From the NCBI RefSeq assembly GCF_020447105.2, contig NZ_CP096184.1, positions 744,001 through 808,000 of the forward strand: a DNA stretch of 64,000 nucleotides, given 5' to 3'. Below, in pieces: positions 8,973-17,121 of the stretch. The stretch comes from Demequina sp. TMPB413. GTDB lineage: Bacteria > Actinomycetota > Actinomycetes > Actinomycetales > Demequinaceae. Each line of letters begins with the position of its first letter. Positions within the stretch are counted from its first letter, which is position 1. A program made the translations under genes and the position numbers. Below the pieces are notes generated by a model. The model was not told the DNA's origin. It was given only the letters and a program-made list of their open reading frames with translations, and ran no database searches.

Positions 8973-9206
8973 CTACTCGGACTCGGTGGCGTCCGCGTCG
9001 TCGGTCGTCTCTGCCTCGGCAGGCTCGACCTTCTTCGCTGGCGTCTTAGCCGCCGCCTTGGCAGGTGCCTTGGTCGGAGGCTTCGCGGTTGCCTTGGTGG
9101 GCTTCCACTGAGGCCCGAGAGCCTTTGCCTTCTCGGGTGACACACGGACGATTGAACCGGTGTCACTGTTCTTCAGTCGAACGAGGCTGTCCTCGCGCAT
9201 GGTCAT
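8973..9206 (-). CDS. Small Lys/Pro/Ala-rich phage protein
   Basis: A 77-residue protein between the capsid and adaptor genes. After a folded N-terminus (REDSLVRLKNSDTGSIVRV) comes a low-complexity stretch of KAPAK-type repeats (about 36-60), then a strongly acidic tail (AETTDDADATESE). Similar small proteins occur next to capsid genes in actinophages; their role is unknown. The start is either 9206 or the ATG at 9200. Confidence 0.65.
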   Translation of the reverse strand: MTMREDSLVRLKNSDTGSIVRVSPEKAKALGPQWKPTKATAKPPTKAPAKAAAKTPAKKVEPAEAETTDDADATESE

Positions 9207-9229
9207 GCCTTTCGTTAGGAGGGAACGTG

Positions 9230-9257
9230 AGCCGGGGCGAGGGTGCCCGCCCCGGCT
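9230..9257 (-). terminator. GC hairpin after the major capsid gene
   Basis: A perfect 10-base inverted repeat (AGCCGGGGCG at 9230-9239 and its complement at 9248-9257) with an 8-base loop starts 12 bases after the capsid stop. It lacks a T tract. It shares the CCGGGGCG core with the hairpin after the tail tube gene, so a common role in attenuation or mRNA 3' protection is plausible. Confidence 0.55.
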
Positions 9258-9269
9258 ACGTGGCCTTGG

Positions 9270-10151
9270 TTACGCGACCTGGTCCTCGATGACCGCGAAG
9301 CGGTCGAGGTCGCCGATGACCCAGCCGTAGACCAGCTCGGCACGAAGCGCGATCTGGTTGAACTGCTGCAGGTCACCCTCGCCGTCCGGGTCACCGAACT
9401 CGATCATGCGGACGCCGATCTTGCGCTGGACGCCCCAGTAGATCTGCGAGTAGTCGCCAACGAACCCGCGGATGCCGGTGTCGACCGCCACCTCTTCCGA
9501 AGCGGAGATCGTGTCCGACACCGACGTGGTGTAGCCGTCGAGGTCCGTGGGCTCGGTCTGCAGGCGCAGATCCGGGAACATGCGACGGCCCTCCGAGTCA
9601 CGCACCGAGCGGAAGCCCTTGGCGTAGGTCGGGTCGAGCGCGGCACCGTTGGGGATGCCCGCCACCAGAGCCTCTGCGGCGTCGAGGTCGGCAATGGAAG
9701 CGCCGGCCGTCTCGACACGGTTCGTGCTCTGGTTGATGAACTTGGTGATCGCCGCGAACGCGAGACCCGTGAGGGGGTTCACGCCGTGGTAGACACCCAG
9801 GTCGAGCGCACGCGCCAGGGCTGGGCCGGACTTGTCGGCGAGTTGCTGCAGAACGCCGAGCTGGTAGTCCTCGTCAGCCCACTTCACCTCTTCGTTGAAC
9901 CGCATGGTGACCTGGGTCTTGTACGGCTTCACGGTGATGATCGACGGGGTGACGGGGCTGTGTGACTTCTGCGCACCTTCGCCCACGAACTGGGCCTTGG
10001 GGTTGGAGAAGGTCATCGACTGGGATTCGCCGAAGAGCATGGGCTTGGCGCCCGACAGCGCGGCAATGGTAGAGCCGAGCTGAGCCTCCTCGAAGATTCC
10101 CTTCGCCATGTGCTTGGGAAGTTCAAGACTTGCGCTGGTCAGAGAAGCCAT
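9270..10151 (-). CDS. Major capsid protein, HK97 fold
   Basis: A 293-residue protein that forms the icosahedral shell. It shows the conserved line of actinophage HK97-type capsids: GESQSMTFSNPKAQFVGEG, VTMRFNEEVKWADED, ALARALDLGVYHGVNP and a C-terminal QIYWGVQRKIGVRMIEF with a DPDGEGDLQQFNQIALRAEL stretch. The scaffold gene sits directly upstream. ATG 10151 is preferred over GTG 10160 because AGAAAGGGAG lies at proper distance from the ATG. There is no N-terminal delta/protease domain; scaffolding is supplied by the separate upstream gene. Confidence 0.95.
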   Translation of the reverse strand: MASLTSASLELPKHMAKGIFEEAQLGSTIAALSGAKPMLFGESQSMTFSNPKAQFVGEGAQKSHSPVTPSIITVKPYKTQVTMRFNEEVKWADEDYQLGVLQQLADKSGPALARALDLGVYHGVNPLTGLAFAAITKFINQSTNRVETAGASIADLDAAEALVAGIPNGAALDPTYAKGFRSVRDSEGRRMFPDLRLQTEPTDLDGYTTSVSDTISASEEVAVDTGIRGFVGDYSQIYWGVQRKIGVRMIEFGDPDGEGDLQQFNQIALRAELVYGWVIGDLDRFAVIEDQVA

Positions 10152-10172
10152 CGTGGCCACTCCCTTTCTTGG

Positions 10173-10679
10173 TTAGTCAGATTTGCCGAAGAGTTGCGCA
10201 GCGAACTGCGCGCTCTCGTCGGCTGGGGGGACGGTGTGTCCTTGCTGCTCAGGCACGTATGGCGCGCCCTTCTTGCGGTCGGCGATGCGCTCGGACAGGG
10301 CCTTCGCCTGCTTGTCGAGCACGTCGGTGTCGGTTGCAGTGAGGAACAGCGCGGCGTCGTCGTCGGAGATCTTGTACTTCGCCTGGATGCGGGCCTTGAC
10401 GGCCTCGGACTGCGACTGCGTGAGGTTGTCGTTCAGACCGTCAATCTGCTTCTGCAACTTGGCGATCTGCTCGGCTGCCTTGTCCTCCACGGACTTGGCG
10501 GCGTTCTGCCCCTCGACGTACTTCGCGGCCTTCTCTTTGAGGTCGTCGTAGTCCTTGAACGGCTCAATGGCCTTCGCCTCGGCGCGCTTGATGCGGTCCG
10601 CGATGACGGTGTTGAGCTGCTCCTGGCTGGTGATCGGCGTGAACTCGCTGCCGGTCTTGATCTCGGGTGCCTTCGTCAT
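10173..10679 (-). CDS. Capsid scaffolding protein
   Basis: A 168-residue, highly charged, almost wholly helical protein directly before the capsid gene. A coiled-coil region (about 35-100) contains EDKAAEQIAKLQKQIDGLND, as in phage scaffolds of the DUF4355 kind. The C-terminus ends SAQFAAQLFGKSD, probably the capsid-binding tail. An AGGGGA ribosome site precedes the ATG. No protease motif is visible, so scaffold exit may not need cleavage. Confidence 0.85.
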   Translation of the reverse strand: MTKAPEIKTGSEFTPITSQEQLNTVIADRIKRAEAKAIEPFKDYDDLKEKAAKYVEGQNAAKSVEDKAAEQIAKLQKQIDGLNDNLTQSQSEAVKARIQAKYKISDDDAALFLTATDTDVLDKQAKALSERIADRKKGAPYVPEQQGHTVPPADESAQFAAQLFGKSD

Positions 10680-10726
10680 GGTGTTCCCCTTGCATGCCGC
10701 GCATTGACCGCTGCGCGTAGGCGTGA

Positions 10727-10742
10727 CCCCGCGAGCGCGGGG
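10727..10742 (-). terminator. Short hairpin between MuF and scaffold genes
   Basis: CCCCGC-GAGC-GCGGGG forms a perfect six-base stem 6 bases after the MuF-like gene stop. No T tract follows. A weak attenuator or processing site is possible. Confidence 0.35.
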
Positions 10743-10748
10743 GAGTCT

Positions 10749-11438
10749 CTAGTCCTCGAAGTTTTCGAGGTAGCCGGCGACCGTTTCCCGGTGGCGGGCC
10801 TTCTGTTCGTCCGTCATGCGCGAGGTGCGCTCGGAGGCGACGTACTGGGTGGCGCTCACCTCTGGGGCGGACGAGTCGAACGATGGTGCTGCGACGCAGT
10901 CGCAGTGATGATGGGCCGCGAAGTCGGCCGTCTCACGCCGGTACACGGCGCCGCGCGAGGCGAGCATCCGGCAGAACTTGCACGTGTCGCCACGGATCTC
11001 GCGTTGCCACCCGGACGAGTCCGGATCCGATATCGACGACCGGGTGATGGTGTCTCGCCCCACCTGCTTGATCTGCTTGTCAGCGATCGCTTCGAGACCG
11101 GCGATCATCGCCTCGGCGTCTCCCTCGAAGAGCGACCGCGCCAGGCGGCGCGTGGCCTCCGTGGTGGCGACGTCGTCAGCACCCGCGATGATCGACTTGA
11201 ACTCGCGGCGAGTGCGCACGTCGGAACGCAACTGGTCGTAGAAGTCAGCGGCCGCGACACCCGCGGCGTTGCCGTACTCGTTCACCAATGCGGGCATGAA
11301 CTCCATGAGGGCGTCTCGCGCTACCTCCGGATTCGACAGGTCCAGCGAGAGCCAGAACCGTCGCAACGTCGCGTGAGCCTCCTTGACTACGCGGGCCTGC
11401 ACCGCCGCATGTTGGTCGATCTGGGCGGGCGTGGCCAC
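10749..11438 (-). CDS. MuF-like minor capsid protein
   Basis: A 229-residue protein between the portal and scaffold genes. The C-terminal part holds the signature GDTCKFCRMLASRGAVYRR followed by HHHCDCVAAP (about 150-185), characteristic of the MuF/VIP2-like minor capsid proteins of actinophages. The Cys and His residues suggest a bound metal. Such proteins associate with the portal and can be injected. The GTG start at 11438 lies 3 bases after the portal stop. No toxin domain is fused at the C-terminus. Confidence 0.85.
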   Translation of the reverse strand: MATPAQIDQHAAVQARVVKEAHATLRRFWLSLDLSNPEVARDALMEFMPALVNEYGNAAGVAAADFYDQLRSDVRTRREFKSIIAGADDVATTEATRRLARSLFEGDAEAMIAGLEAIADKQIKQVGRDTITRSSISDPDSSGWQREIRGDTCKFCRMLASRGAVYRRETADFAAHHHCDCVAAPSFDSSAPEVSATQYVASERTSRMTDEQKARHRETVAGYLENFED

Positions 11439-11441
11439 GGG

Positions 11442-13037
11442 CTACTCGCCTTCGAGGTTTGCCGCTTCGCGCTCTGTGGGGCGCAGCGTGACCGGGACGG
11501 CGCCGGTGAATCCGACGTCAAGCCCGACGATTCGTGCCGCATCCGCGGGGATCACACCTGCGCGAATCAGGGAACCTAGCGCCTCGCCTTTCGCGGCGAT
11601 TGTCTTGGCCTCCTCAGCGGCGGATCCGCTGCCGCCGGCGGCGATCGCCTGGAGGGTCGCGGATCCCGCCTTGCGTCTGCGGTCGCCCTCGGCACGGCGC
11701 GCCTGGTCTGGCGTGAGTCCCACGAGCTCCGGGCCTACCTCGGTCTCCGCGAGCCACGGGAGTGCCTGCAGTTGCTTCATTCCACCGTCGGCCTTAGCCG
11801 CGCGAGACTCGTAGCGGACGTCGCGCCAACTGGTGTTGATCGACCACCACTCGGCAGGGACGTCCTCCATGCCATTGATGCCGTTCTGCATCGCGAGCGC
11901 GCGGATCATTGAGCGACGAAGGAACGGTGACCAGTCATCGGTCGCACCTTCGGCTTCTGCAACGAGCTCGTACTGCGAAGCGTCGTAAGACTCTGCACTC
12001 GTGGGGTTCGCGAAGTCGGATATCGCGACTGACGAGTCCGGCAGCGATGCCTCGCGCGCAAACAACTTGGACAGTGCGTTGATGTCCTTCAGGTGCGGTT
12101 CAGGGCTCGACGCCAGGAACTGCTTCACGTCGGCTCGGGGGTTCGTCAGGTCCTCATCGTCGGGGATGCCCTTGATTCGACCGAGCATGACTTGCCACGT
12201 CGATCGCACGGTGCCGTCGGGCGCTTTGAAGATGGACGGGTCCGCACCGAGCATCCACATCTCTGGGAACGAGTAGACATCCATGTGACCCTCGAGGCGC
12301 GCGAGCTCCCGCACCGCGGCGTCCTGAAGGCCCATCATCGGGCGGGTGATGCGCGACGACCCAAACGGGCGTCGGAGACGCGGCTTGTATGGCAGCGGCT
12401 CAGCGGGAACACCCCAAACGTGCTCCTGGTCCGCCACCACCAACCACTTGCCCTGCTCACGGCGACACGTGATCGTCCGGTTCGGCTCATACAGCACGAA
12501 ACCCGTGAGGCGACTGTCCGCATACGACGTGACCACCAGGAGGTTGTCCAGACGGCGAGTGCGGGCATTCCAGTCACCGATGGCCTGCGTGGCGTCGCGG
12601 AACTGCCACAACACCTCAGGCTCACCAGGTCCGCCAGCGGTCGTGATGGTGTATCCGGTGCAGTGAACGAGCGAGGACTCAAGGCCCTGATCGACCTCTG
12701 CGCCAAGCATGTTGCCGTCCCACACTTCGGCGAACCCAAGTGAGCCGAGGTCCCCATCAGGCCACGTGAACGTGTCCAAGTGGCACCGACGGTTCAACGC
12801 GTCGACAGCCTTCGCGGTCCACCCCAACACCAGACCAAGGTTGTTGTATGCCGGAGGGAGCACAGACGTGATCTGGCGTGCCGCTCGCTTGCCGTCGTAG
12901 TACGCGCCTCGCAGAACGTTGCGCTTGTTCTTGGCTTCGAGATCACGCAGGAGCCGGTTGATCCGGGCGTTGAGACCGGTATTGAGGGCGTCGACCTGCA
13001 CGGTCTCGTGGCTTTCGGTGATCTCGCTCACGCTCAC
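11442..13037 (-). CDS. Portal protein
   Basis: A 531-residue protein forming the dodecameric DNA channel at one capsid vertex. Supporting features are the N-terminal helical region (LLRDLEAKNKRNVLRGAYYD), the WxxxxVDALNRRC segment near residue 75, RPFGSSRITRPMMGLQDAAV and FAREASLPDSSVAISDFANP, all typical of the SPP1_Gp6-like portals of actinophages. It follows the large terminase with a GTGA overlap. Length is normal for the family. Confidence 0.93.
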   Translation of the reverse strand: MSVSEITESHETVQVDALNTGLNARINRLLRDLEAKNKRNVLRGAYYDGKRAARQITSVLPPAYNNLGLVLGWTAKAVDALNRRCHLDTFTWPDGDLGSLGFAEVWDGNMLGAEVDQGLESSLVHCTGYTITTAGGPGEPEVLWQFRDATQAIGDWNARTRRLDNLLVVTSYADSRLTGFVLYEPNRTITCRREQGKWLVVADQEHVWGVPAEPLPYKPRLRRPFGSSRITRPMMGLQDAAVRELARLEGHMDVYSFPEMWMLGADPSIFKAPDGTVRSTWQVMLGRIKGIPDDEDLTNPRADVKQFLASSPEPHLKDINALSKLFAREASLPDSSVAISDFANPTSAESYDASQYELVAEAEGATDDWSPFLRRSMIRALAMQNGINGMEDVPAEWWSINTSWRDVRYESRAAKADGGMKQLQALPWLAETEVGPELVGLTPDQARRAEGDRRRKAGSATLQAIAAGGSGSAAEEAKTIAAKGEALGSLIRAGVIPADAARIVGLDVGFTGAVPVTLRPTEREAANLEGE

Positions 13038-14569
13038 ATCACCGTCCCTCTACGCCCACCGCTCGTGCGGCCTTGTCCGGTGCGCCCATTGGCGCTTGTA
13101 CGTTTGGTCTTGAGCCCGAAAATTGCCAAAGCCGCTGCTTCCGTTGGCGTGGAGTCCCCGTCGGGGTGGTTCGGCTCGTACCCCCACGCGCCCTGCGTGC
13201 CGATCTTGCGTTTCTTCGAGCACGCGATCGACGCGGCGAGGCCCGGCTGGCCCGAGTGGTGCACGCTCTTGGACAGCACGAGGTCCGGCAGGCCCGCATA
13301 TGCGGCACCCGCCTGTCCAGGCGTCACTCGCGTGATCTTGCGTGGCTGAACGCGTTCCTTCTTCAGTCGAGCCTCGAGAAGATCCGCTGCGCCGCGGCCG
13401 TCAATCACGATGCCGTCACACGTGCGCCAACGCGACGACAGCCACTTCACCAATCCGTCGATGCTCGACGCGGGTGAACCGGCGTAGATGCCCTCGACGA
13501 AGCAGCCCTGGCCGTCCGCGAGCGCGACGGACAGCGCCACGCGTGTTCCGCTTGGGTCGAACCGGATCCCGTAGGCGACCTGGTTCCCTGATGGTGGACG
13601 GCGTTGAAGCAGTGCCCAGTCTTCGGGGTCGATCACTGGTGGTTCCAACTGGCCGCGTGCGTCCCACACGCCCAACGCCTCACGGCGCCAGGAGTCGTCC
13701 GACGGGAGGTTCTTGCGGAGCCTCTGCATCGACGCCAGCGGTGTGCGGTAAGGGAACGACGGGTTGGCGATGCGCCACTGCTTGTGATCGTCGAGTGAAG
13801 GGCCGTTCTTGCGGCCGACATTTGGGGCTGCCGAGCACTCGATATAGAGGGAGTCGCGAGAGCTGCCGGACAGTGCCTCTTCACGCCGGGCGATGAACAC
13901 TTCGCCCGGATCGATGCCGGGCCTCGGCGGCGTGCCCATGTAGAGCAACAGCGCGCCGTGGGGGTGCTGCGACTGGTTTGTCGCCGCGACCATGTCCTCG
14001 AGCGCCTTCTCCGTGAGGATCTGCGCCTCGTCGAACACCTCAATGTCGAGTTCGTCGAACCCGCGACCGAATCCCTGCTCGCGTGCACCGAACAGGATCA
14101 CCGAACCGTTGTGGAACCGGATCTCTTGCTCACCGTTCGCGACGCGAATGGACTTGACGTACTTGGCGGCGTTCCGCGACTTCGCGAGTCCCTGCAACTT
14201 CTGGAACGTGTTCGTCGCGGTACGGGTGCGGTGCGCGGTCCACACCACACGAAGACCCGGGAACAGCGTGCAGAGCGCGAAAACGATGCGCCCCACGATG
14301 AATGTCTTGGCTACCTGGCGAGGGATGGAGAGCGTCGCCCCGCCGACCGTCGCTGCGTACAGGCCGTTGGCGCGTTTCGCGAGAATCAGTTGCCCGATGC
14401 CGCGCTGCCACTCATCGAACACATCGCCGAACTCAGTGCAGCGACGCTCTACAGCCGGCCATCCCGTCGAGACAATGCCCGACGGGGTGACGACGTGCCG
14501 GGCTACTTCAGACAGCCGCCGGGTCGAACGCCTCGTCTTCGGCCTGGTCATCGTCGCTGTCGGGCTCAT
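13034..14569 (-). CDS. Terminase large subunit
   Basis: A 511-residue packaging motor with ATPase and nuclease domains. The Walker A-like motif is RQVAKT (84-89), a deviant form common in phage terminases, and Walker B is IEVFDEAQ (176-183). The C-terminal RNase H-like nuclease region shows YGIRFDPSGTRVALSVALAD and DGIVIDGRGAADLLE, supplying candidate metal-binding Asp residues. The start at 14569 overlaps the small subunit by 62 bases and has GGAGGGG 8 bases upstream, so translation is probably coupled. It converts ATP energy into DNA translocation and cuts concatemers. Confidence 0.94.
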   Translation of the reverse strand: MSPTATMTRPKTRRSTRRLSEVARHVVTPSGIVSTGWPAVERRCTEFGDVFDEWQRGIGQLILAKRANGLYAATVGGATLSIPRQVAKTFIVGRIVFALCTLFPGLRVVWTAHRTRTATNTFQKLQGLAKSRNAAKYVKSIRVANGEQEIRFHNGSVILFGAREQGFGRGFDELDIEVFDEAQILTEKALEDMVAATNQSQHPHGALLLYMGTPPRPGIDPGEVFIARREEALSGSSRDSLYIECSAAPNVGRKNGPSLDDHKQWRIANPSFPYRTPLASMQRLRKNLPSDDSWRREALGVWDARGQLEPPVIDPEDWALLQRRPPSGNQVAYGIRFDPSGTRVALSVALADGQGCFVEGIYAGSPASSIDGLVKWLSSRWRTCDGIVIDGRGAADLLEARLKKERVQPRKITRVTPGQAGAAYAGLPDLVLSKSVHHSGQPGLAASIACSKKRKIGTQGAWGYEPNHPDGDSTPTEAAALAIFGLKTKRTSANGRTGQGRTSGGRRGTVM

Positions 14570-14795
14570 CCGTCATCCCCTCCAGCTCGCGGCCAATCTC
14601 TTGCAACCGACGAGAGAGGGCGGCAAGGTCGCGGGGCGGTGTCTTGGGATCGTCCACTGTCTTCGCGATGCGTGACTGCATGGCCTTCAGCAAGGCACGA
14701 CGATCGCCAGCAGACGCCGCCTGCTCGACGTTCATCTTCGCCTTGGGCTTTGGCACCTCGGACTCAGGAACGGCACGGAGGGCGGGGCGAGCCAT
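14508..14795 (-). CDS. Terminase small subunit
   Basis: A 95-residue protein (MARPALRAVPESEVPKPKAK) just upstream of and overlapping the large terminase. It has a helical middle (DRRALLKAMQSRIAKTV, DLAALSRRLQEIGREL) and an acidic C-terminus, as in small terminases of actinophages, which recognise the packaging start site. A GGAGG site lies before the ATG. A palindromic repeat starts 15 bases upstream of the start codon (14810-14828). Confidence 0.8.
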   Translation of the reverse strand: MARPALRAVPESEVPKPKAKMNVEQAASAGDRRALLKAMQSRIAKTVDDPKTPPRDLAALSRRLQEIGRELEGMTDEPDSDDDQAEDEAFDPAAV

Positions 14796-14809
14796 AGCGC
14801 CTCCAATCG

Positions 14810-14935
14810 TTCGAACGAGCGTTCGACTTGGGGTGGTGTGGAAAATACCAGGAGAGATATTGCTCAGTGCCGAGAGGGTGAGGGGAGGGGTGGCTCGGGG
14901 GGACCCCTGGGGTGGCTTCGAACGAGCGTTCGACT
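14810..14935. repeat. Two copies of a 19-base palindromic repeat flanking the terminase leader
   Basis: TTCGAACGAGCGTTCGACT occurs at 14810-14828 and 14917-14935, 107 bases apart. Each copy contains a perfect inverted repeat TCGAACG-AG-CGTTCGA. One copy lies just upstream of the terminase small subunit start; the other spans the stop of the HNH gene. The spacer is G-rich and noncoding. Dyads of this kind are protein-binding sites; a packaging (cos/pac) recognition site or an operator for the terminase genes are the two likely roles. Confidence 0.75.
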
Positions 14936-15251
14936 ACCAAGCCCTTGAGGGCGGGAAGAGGTTCGCGTTCTCCTCGACTGGCGCCTGAGCGTTGCTTCCT
15001 CGCGATTGGTTGCAGTGCGCACAGATCGTGCGCCAGTCTTCGAGGTCGGTGCTTGTCTCTTGGGTGTGTGACCACGGTGTGATCTCGTCCGCTTCCGCCT
15101 TGGCAGGATTGCTGCGATCCGTCGTGTCGTAGTCGAGCTCGGCGCCGCAACCTGGGATGGGGCAGTGGGTAATACCTGCCGCACGATCCCGCGCGAGTGT
15201 CCGCTTCCTCATCCGCTTGTGCACCGTGGTGCCCGTGCGAGTCGCTGCCAT
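14934..15251 (-). CDS. HNH endonuclease
   Basis: A 105-residue protein next to the small terminase. It carries the zinc-HNH signature: CPIPGCG, then ADEITPWSHT and ICAHCNQSRGSN, with four cysteines and the catalytic His in the WSH segment. HNH proteins beside terminase genes are known to be needed for cos cleavage in several phages, so a packaging role is likely. ATG 15251 (MAATRTGTTVHKRM) is preferred for its GAGGTCA upstream; a longer reading from 15356 has no ribosome site. Confidence 0.85.
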   Translation of the reverse strand: MAATRTGTTVHKRMRKRTLARDRAAGITHCPIPGCGAELDYDTTDRSNPAKAEADEITPWSHTQETSTDLEDWRTICAHCNQSRGSNAQAPVEENANLFPPSRAW

Positions 15252-15288
15252 GCCGTGACCTCGCGTGTGGCTAGGGGACAGTGGTCGA

Positions 15289-15462
15289 CTACGGCGACTT
15301 GACGACGCAAGCGAATGCGCCTCTTGCGAAGATCGCGACGTCCTTGCCTTGGGCATCCCTCAGCATGAGGTGTCCGAACTCAGGGTCTAGTTCGGCCTTG
15401 TCGGCCTCGACGACTTCTTGGCCGAGGCGCGGGTCTGACATCGTGATGGTGTGTTTCGACAT
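15289..15462 (-). CDS. Small phage protein of unknown function
   Basis: A 57-residue protein starting MSKHTITMSDPRLGQEVVEA, with AAGGGA before the ATG at 15462. It includes FGHLMLRDAQGKDVAIFARG. It is the first gene after the terminator at 15635-15660 and so is probably the first gene of the late transcript. No family recognised. Confidence 0.6.
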   Translation of the reverse strand: MSKHTITMSDPRLGQEVVEADKAELDPEFGHLMLRDAQGKDVAIFARGAFACVVKSP

Positions 15463-15634
15463 GAGATTTCCCTTGGTGTGTGTGTTGGGGAATTGCTCAA
15501 CCGGCGTCGGACCGGAAGTCTTCTGACTGCGATCGCGCAGCGAGCCCGCCAACCACCCCACGAGGGTGAGTGACGGGCTCGCGCGCTGCTGCCGTCTCGG
15601 CGCCCTGCTCGCGCCTCATGCACTGGTGGCATGC

Positions 15635-15660
15635 AAAAGGCCCGATCCGAAGACCGGGCC
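15635..15660 (-). terminator. Rho-independent terminator with UUCG loop
   Basis: On the minus strand GGCCCGGT-CTTCGG-ATCGGGCC is followed at once by TTTT. The loop is the very stable UUCG tetraloop. It ends the early operon 80 bases after the metallopeptidase-like gene and is the only clear intrinsic terminator in the phage part. The surrounding gene-free stretch 15463-15739 must also hold the late promoter, but I could not pick out convincing -35/-10 boxes. Confidence 0.85.
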
Positions 15661-15739
15661 CAGAGACACTTCACCTAGTGGGCAACATGCTACGCCCACC
15701 AACAGACACCACGCAACAACCCACCACGACCGCGTGTCG

Positions 15740-16168
15740 TCACGGCGCCGCAACCCACCACGGCCGATACCCATCGATCTCATACCCCGACTGAGCCAAC
15801 GTCTCCAACGTCGACACCAACGCCTCAGAGAACATGTGCGCCAACTCCTCATTGCCGTTCGTCAGCACTTCCGGCACCGGCGTCTCGGGATCGACCAACG
15901 CACCATAGATCCCCAACGTCGCATGATGCAGCTCGTGAGCCACAACCTCCACCGACAACGCCGGGCAACACAGATACACGAACGCCAGCGCGTCACGAGG
16001 ATCGGCCTCACTCCGATACAGATGCGTCACCCCATCAGCCCGCAAATCCAACGGATCACCCGTGATCCCATGACACACCCGCCGCATCCACCCACGCGTC
16101 CGATACACCCTCAACTCGATATGACGCTCCGGCCCCAACACCGTCGACGTCAACCTGAACCGACGCAT
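15740..16168 (-). CDS. Putative zinc metallopeptidase-like phage protein
   Basis: A 142-residue protein with an HExxH zinc motif, VEVVAHELHHATLG (H78, E79, H82), and a downstream NEELAHMFSEAL in which E107 or E108 could be the third ligand, as in gluzincin-type minimal peptidases. No signal peptide or membrane segment is present, so it would act in the cytoplasm. The start overlaps the previous stop (TGATG). It is the last gene of the early operon. The substrate is unknown; a non-catalytic structural role cannot be excluded. Confidence 0.6.
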   Translation of the reverse strand: MRRFRLTSTVLGPERHIELRVYRTRGWMRRVCHGITGDPLDLRADGVTHLYRSEADPRDALAFVYLCCPALSVEVVAHELHHATLGIYGALVDPETPVPEVLTNGNEELAHMFSEALVSTLETLAQSGYEIDGYRPWWVAAP

Positions 16169-17121
16169 CACGCACGCCCAGGATGAAACGCCTTGCATAG
16201 CGAGCAGAAGTGCGCCGTCCCCGCAGGATGCCGCTCCACCACATCAACCGCACGACCCCGCACCGAAGACGCAGCAGCCGACGCCTGAGCCGAACACGAC
16301 TCACACACCTTCACCTCACCCTTCGGATCCACAGCCGCCGCATCATGATGCGACCGAAACGACCACTCCAACGTATGCCGCACCTCCACAGGCACCGACG
16401 CGCTCGCGGCCTCCGCCTCCTGCTCCTTGATCGCCCGCAGCAGGATGCCGATATACCCGGCGTCCTCATTCTCGGCAGCCGCAACCGGGTCACCAGTCCA
16501 CACCGCCAAGCACTCCCGACACATCGCCAGCCCGAACCGACCCGGGATATCGAGCCTCACCCTCAACGAGTCCAGCGTGTCGCACCGCGGACAACGCACA
16601 TGCGGCGCCATCGGCCGATCGTCCATCCCGGCCACAATCTTCGCGTGAGCCCACCACGACCGCACATCCCGCTCGAGCGCCCGCAACTCATCATCAGACA
16701 GCGTCGAAGCCAACGCACCCAACGACGTCAGATTGCTCTCCGGCAACACCGACGGCTCACCGCCCGTCAACTCCCGCACCTTCTCAGCAGCCGACACCCT
16801 GATGCGCTCGCGGGCGTCGATCGCATCGAGTACTGCCGCCGGCCGCGACTCGAACGATCCTGTCGTGCCACTCGACCACCCGACGCGGCTCACTGCCATA
16901 TCGATCTGCTCAAGCAGCGGAGGGAGCTCCGTGACGTGGTCACCCATCGGCACGTCGTACCACTTGCCACCATGGGCATCCCAAGACCACCACGGCTCCC
17001 GCACCTCGAAAGGATCGGTGAACTGGCGGAGACGACGCCGCACCAGGCGAGCCTTCTCCCGACGTTCGTCTGGCGTGAGAGCCTCACGCTTGGAATCCTC
17101 AATGCTGGCCACTGTGGTCAC
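16168..17121 (-). CDS. Phage zinc-finger protein, unknown function
   Basis: A 317-residue protein with several paired-cysteine motifs: HVRCPRCDTLDSLRVRL, AMCRECLAVWTGD, VKVCESCSAQASA and a final HFCSLCKAFHPG. These look like two or three zinc ribbons. The N-terminal third is helical with a Trp-rich patch (REPWWSWDAHGGKWYDV). Similar large zinc-ribbon proteins are common in actinophage early operons, but no function is established that I know of. The GTG start overlaps the upstream stop, with AAGGA before it. Confidence 0.65.
   Translation of the reverse strand: MTTVASIEDSKREALTPDERREKARLVRRRLRQFTDPFEVREPWWSWDAHGGKWYDVPMGDHVTELPPLLEQIDMAVSRVGWSSGTTGSFESRPAAVLDAIDARERIRVSAAEKVRELTGGEPSVLPESNLTSLGALASTLSDDELRALERDVRSWWAHAKIVAGMDDRPMAPHVRCPRCDTLDSLRVRLDIPGRFGLAMCRECLAVWTGDPVAAAENEDAGYIGILLRAIKEQEAEAASASVPVEVRHTLEWSFRSHHDAAAVDPKGEVKVCESCSAQASAAASSVRGRAVDVVERHPAGTAHFCSLCKAFHPGRA

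Noticed and set aside
10110-11579. Long plus-strand open frame (489 codons)
   Set aside because: Antisense to capsid, scaffold and MuF genes, whose protein sequences are clearly conserved; high GC makes such mirror frames common.
15566-16186. Plus-strand Arg/His/Pro-rich frame
   Set aside because: Overlaps the metallopeptidase-like gene in antisense; low-complexity composition typical of a shadow.
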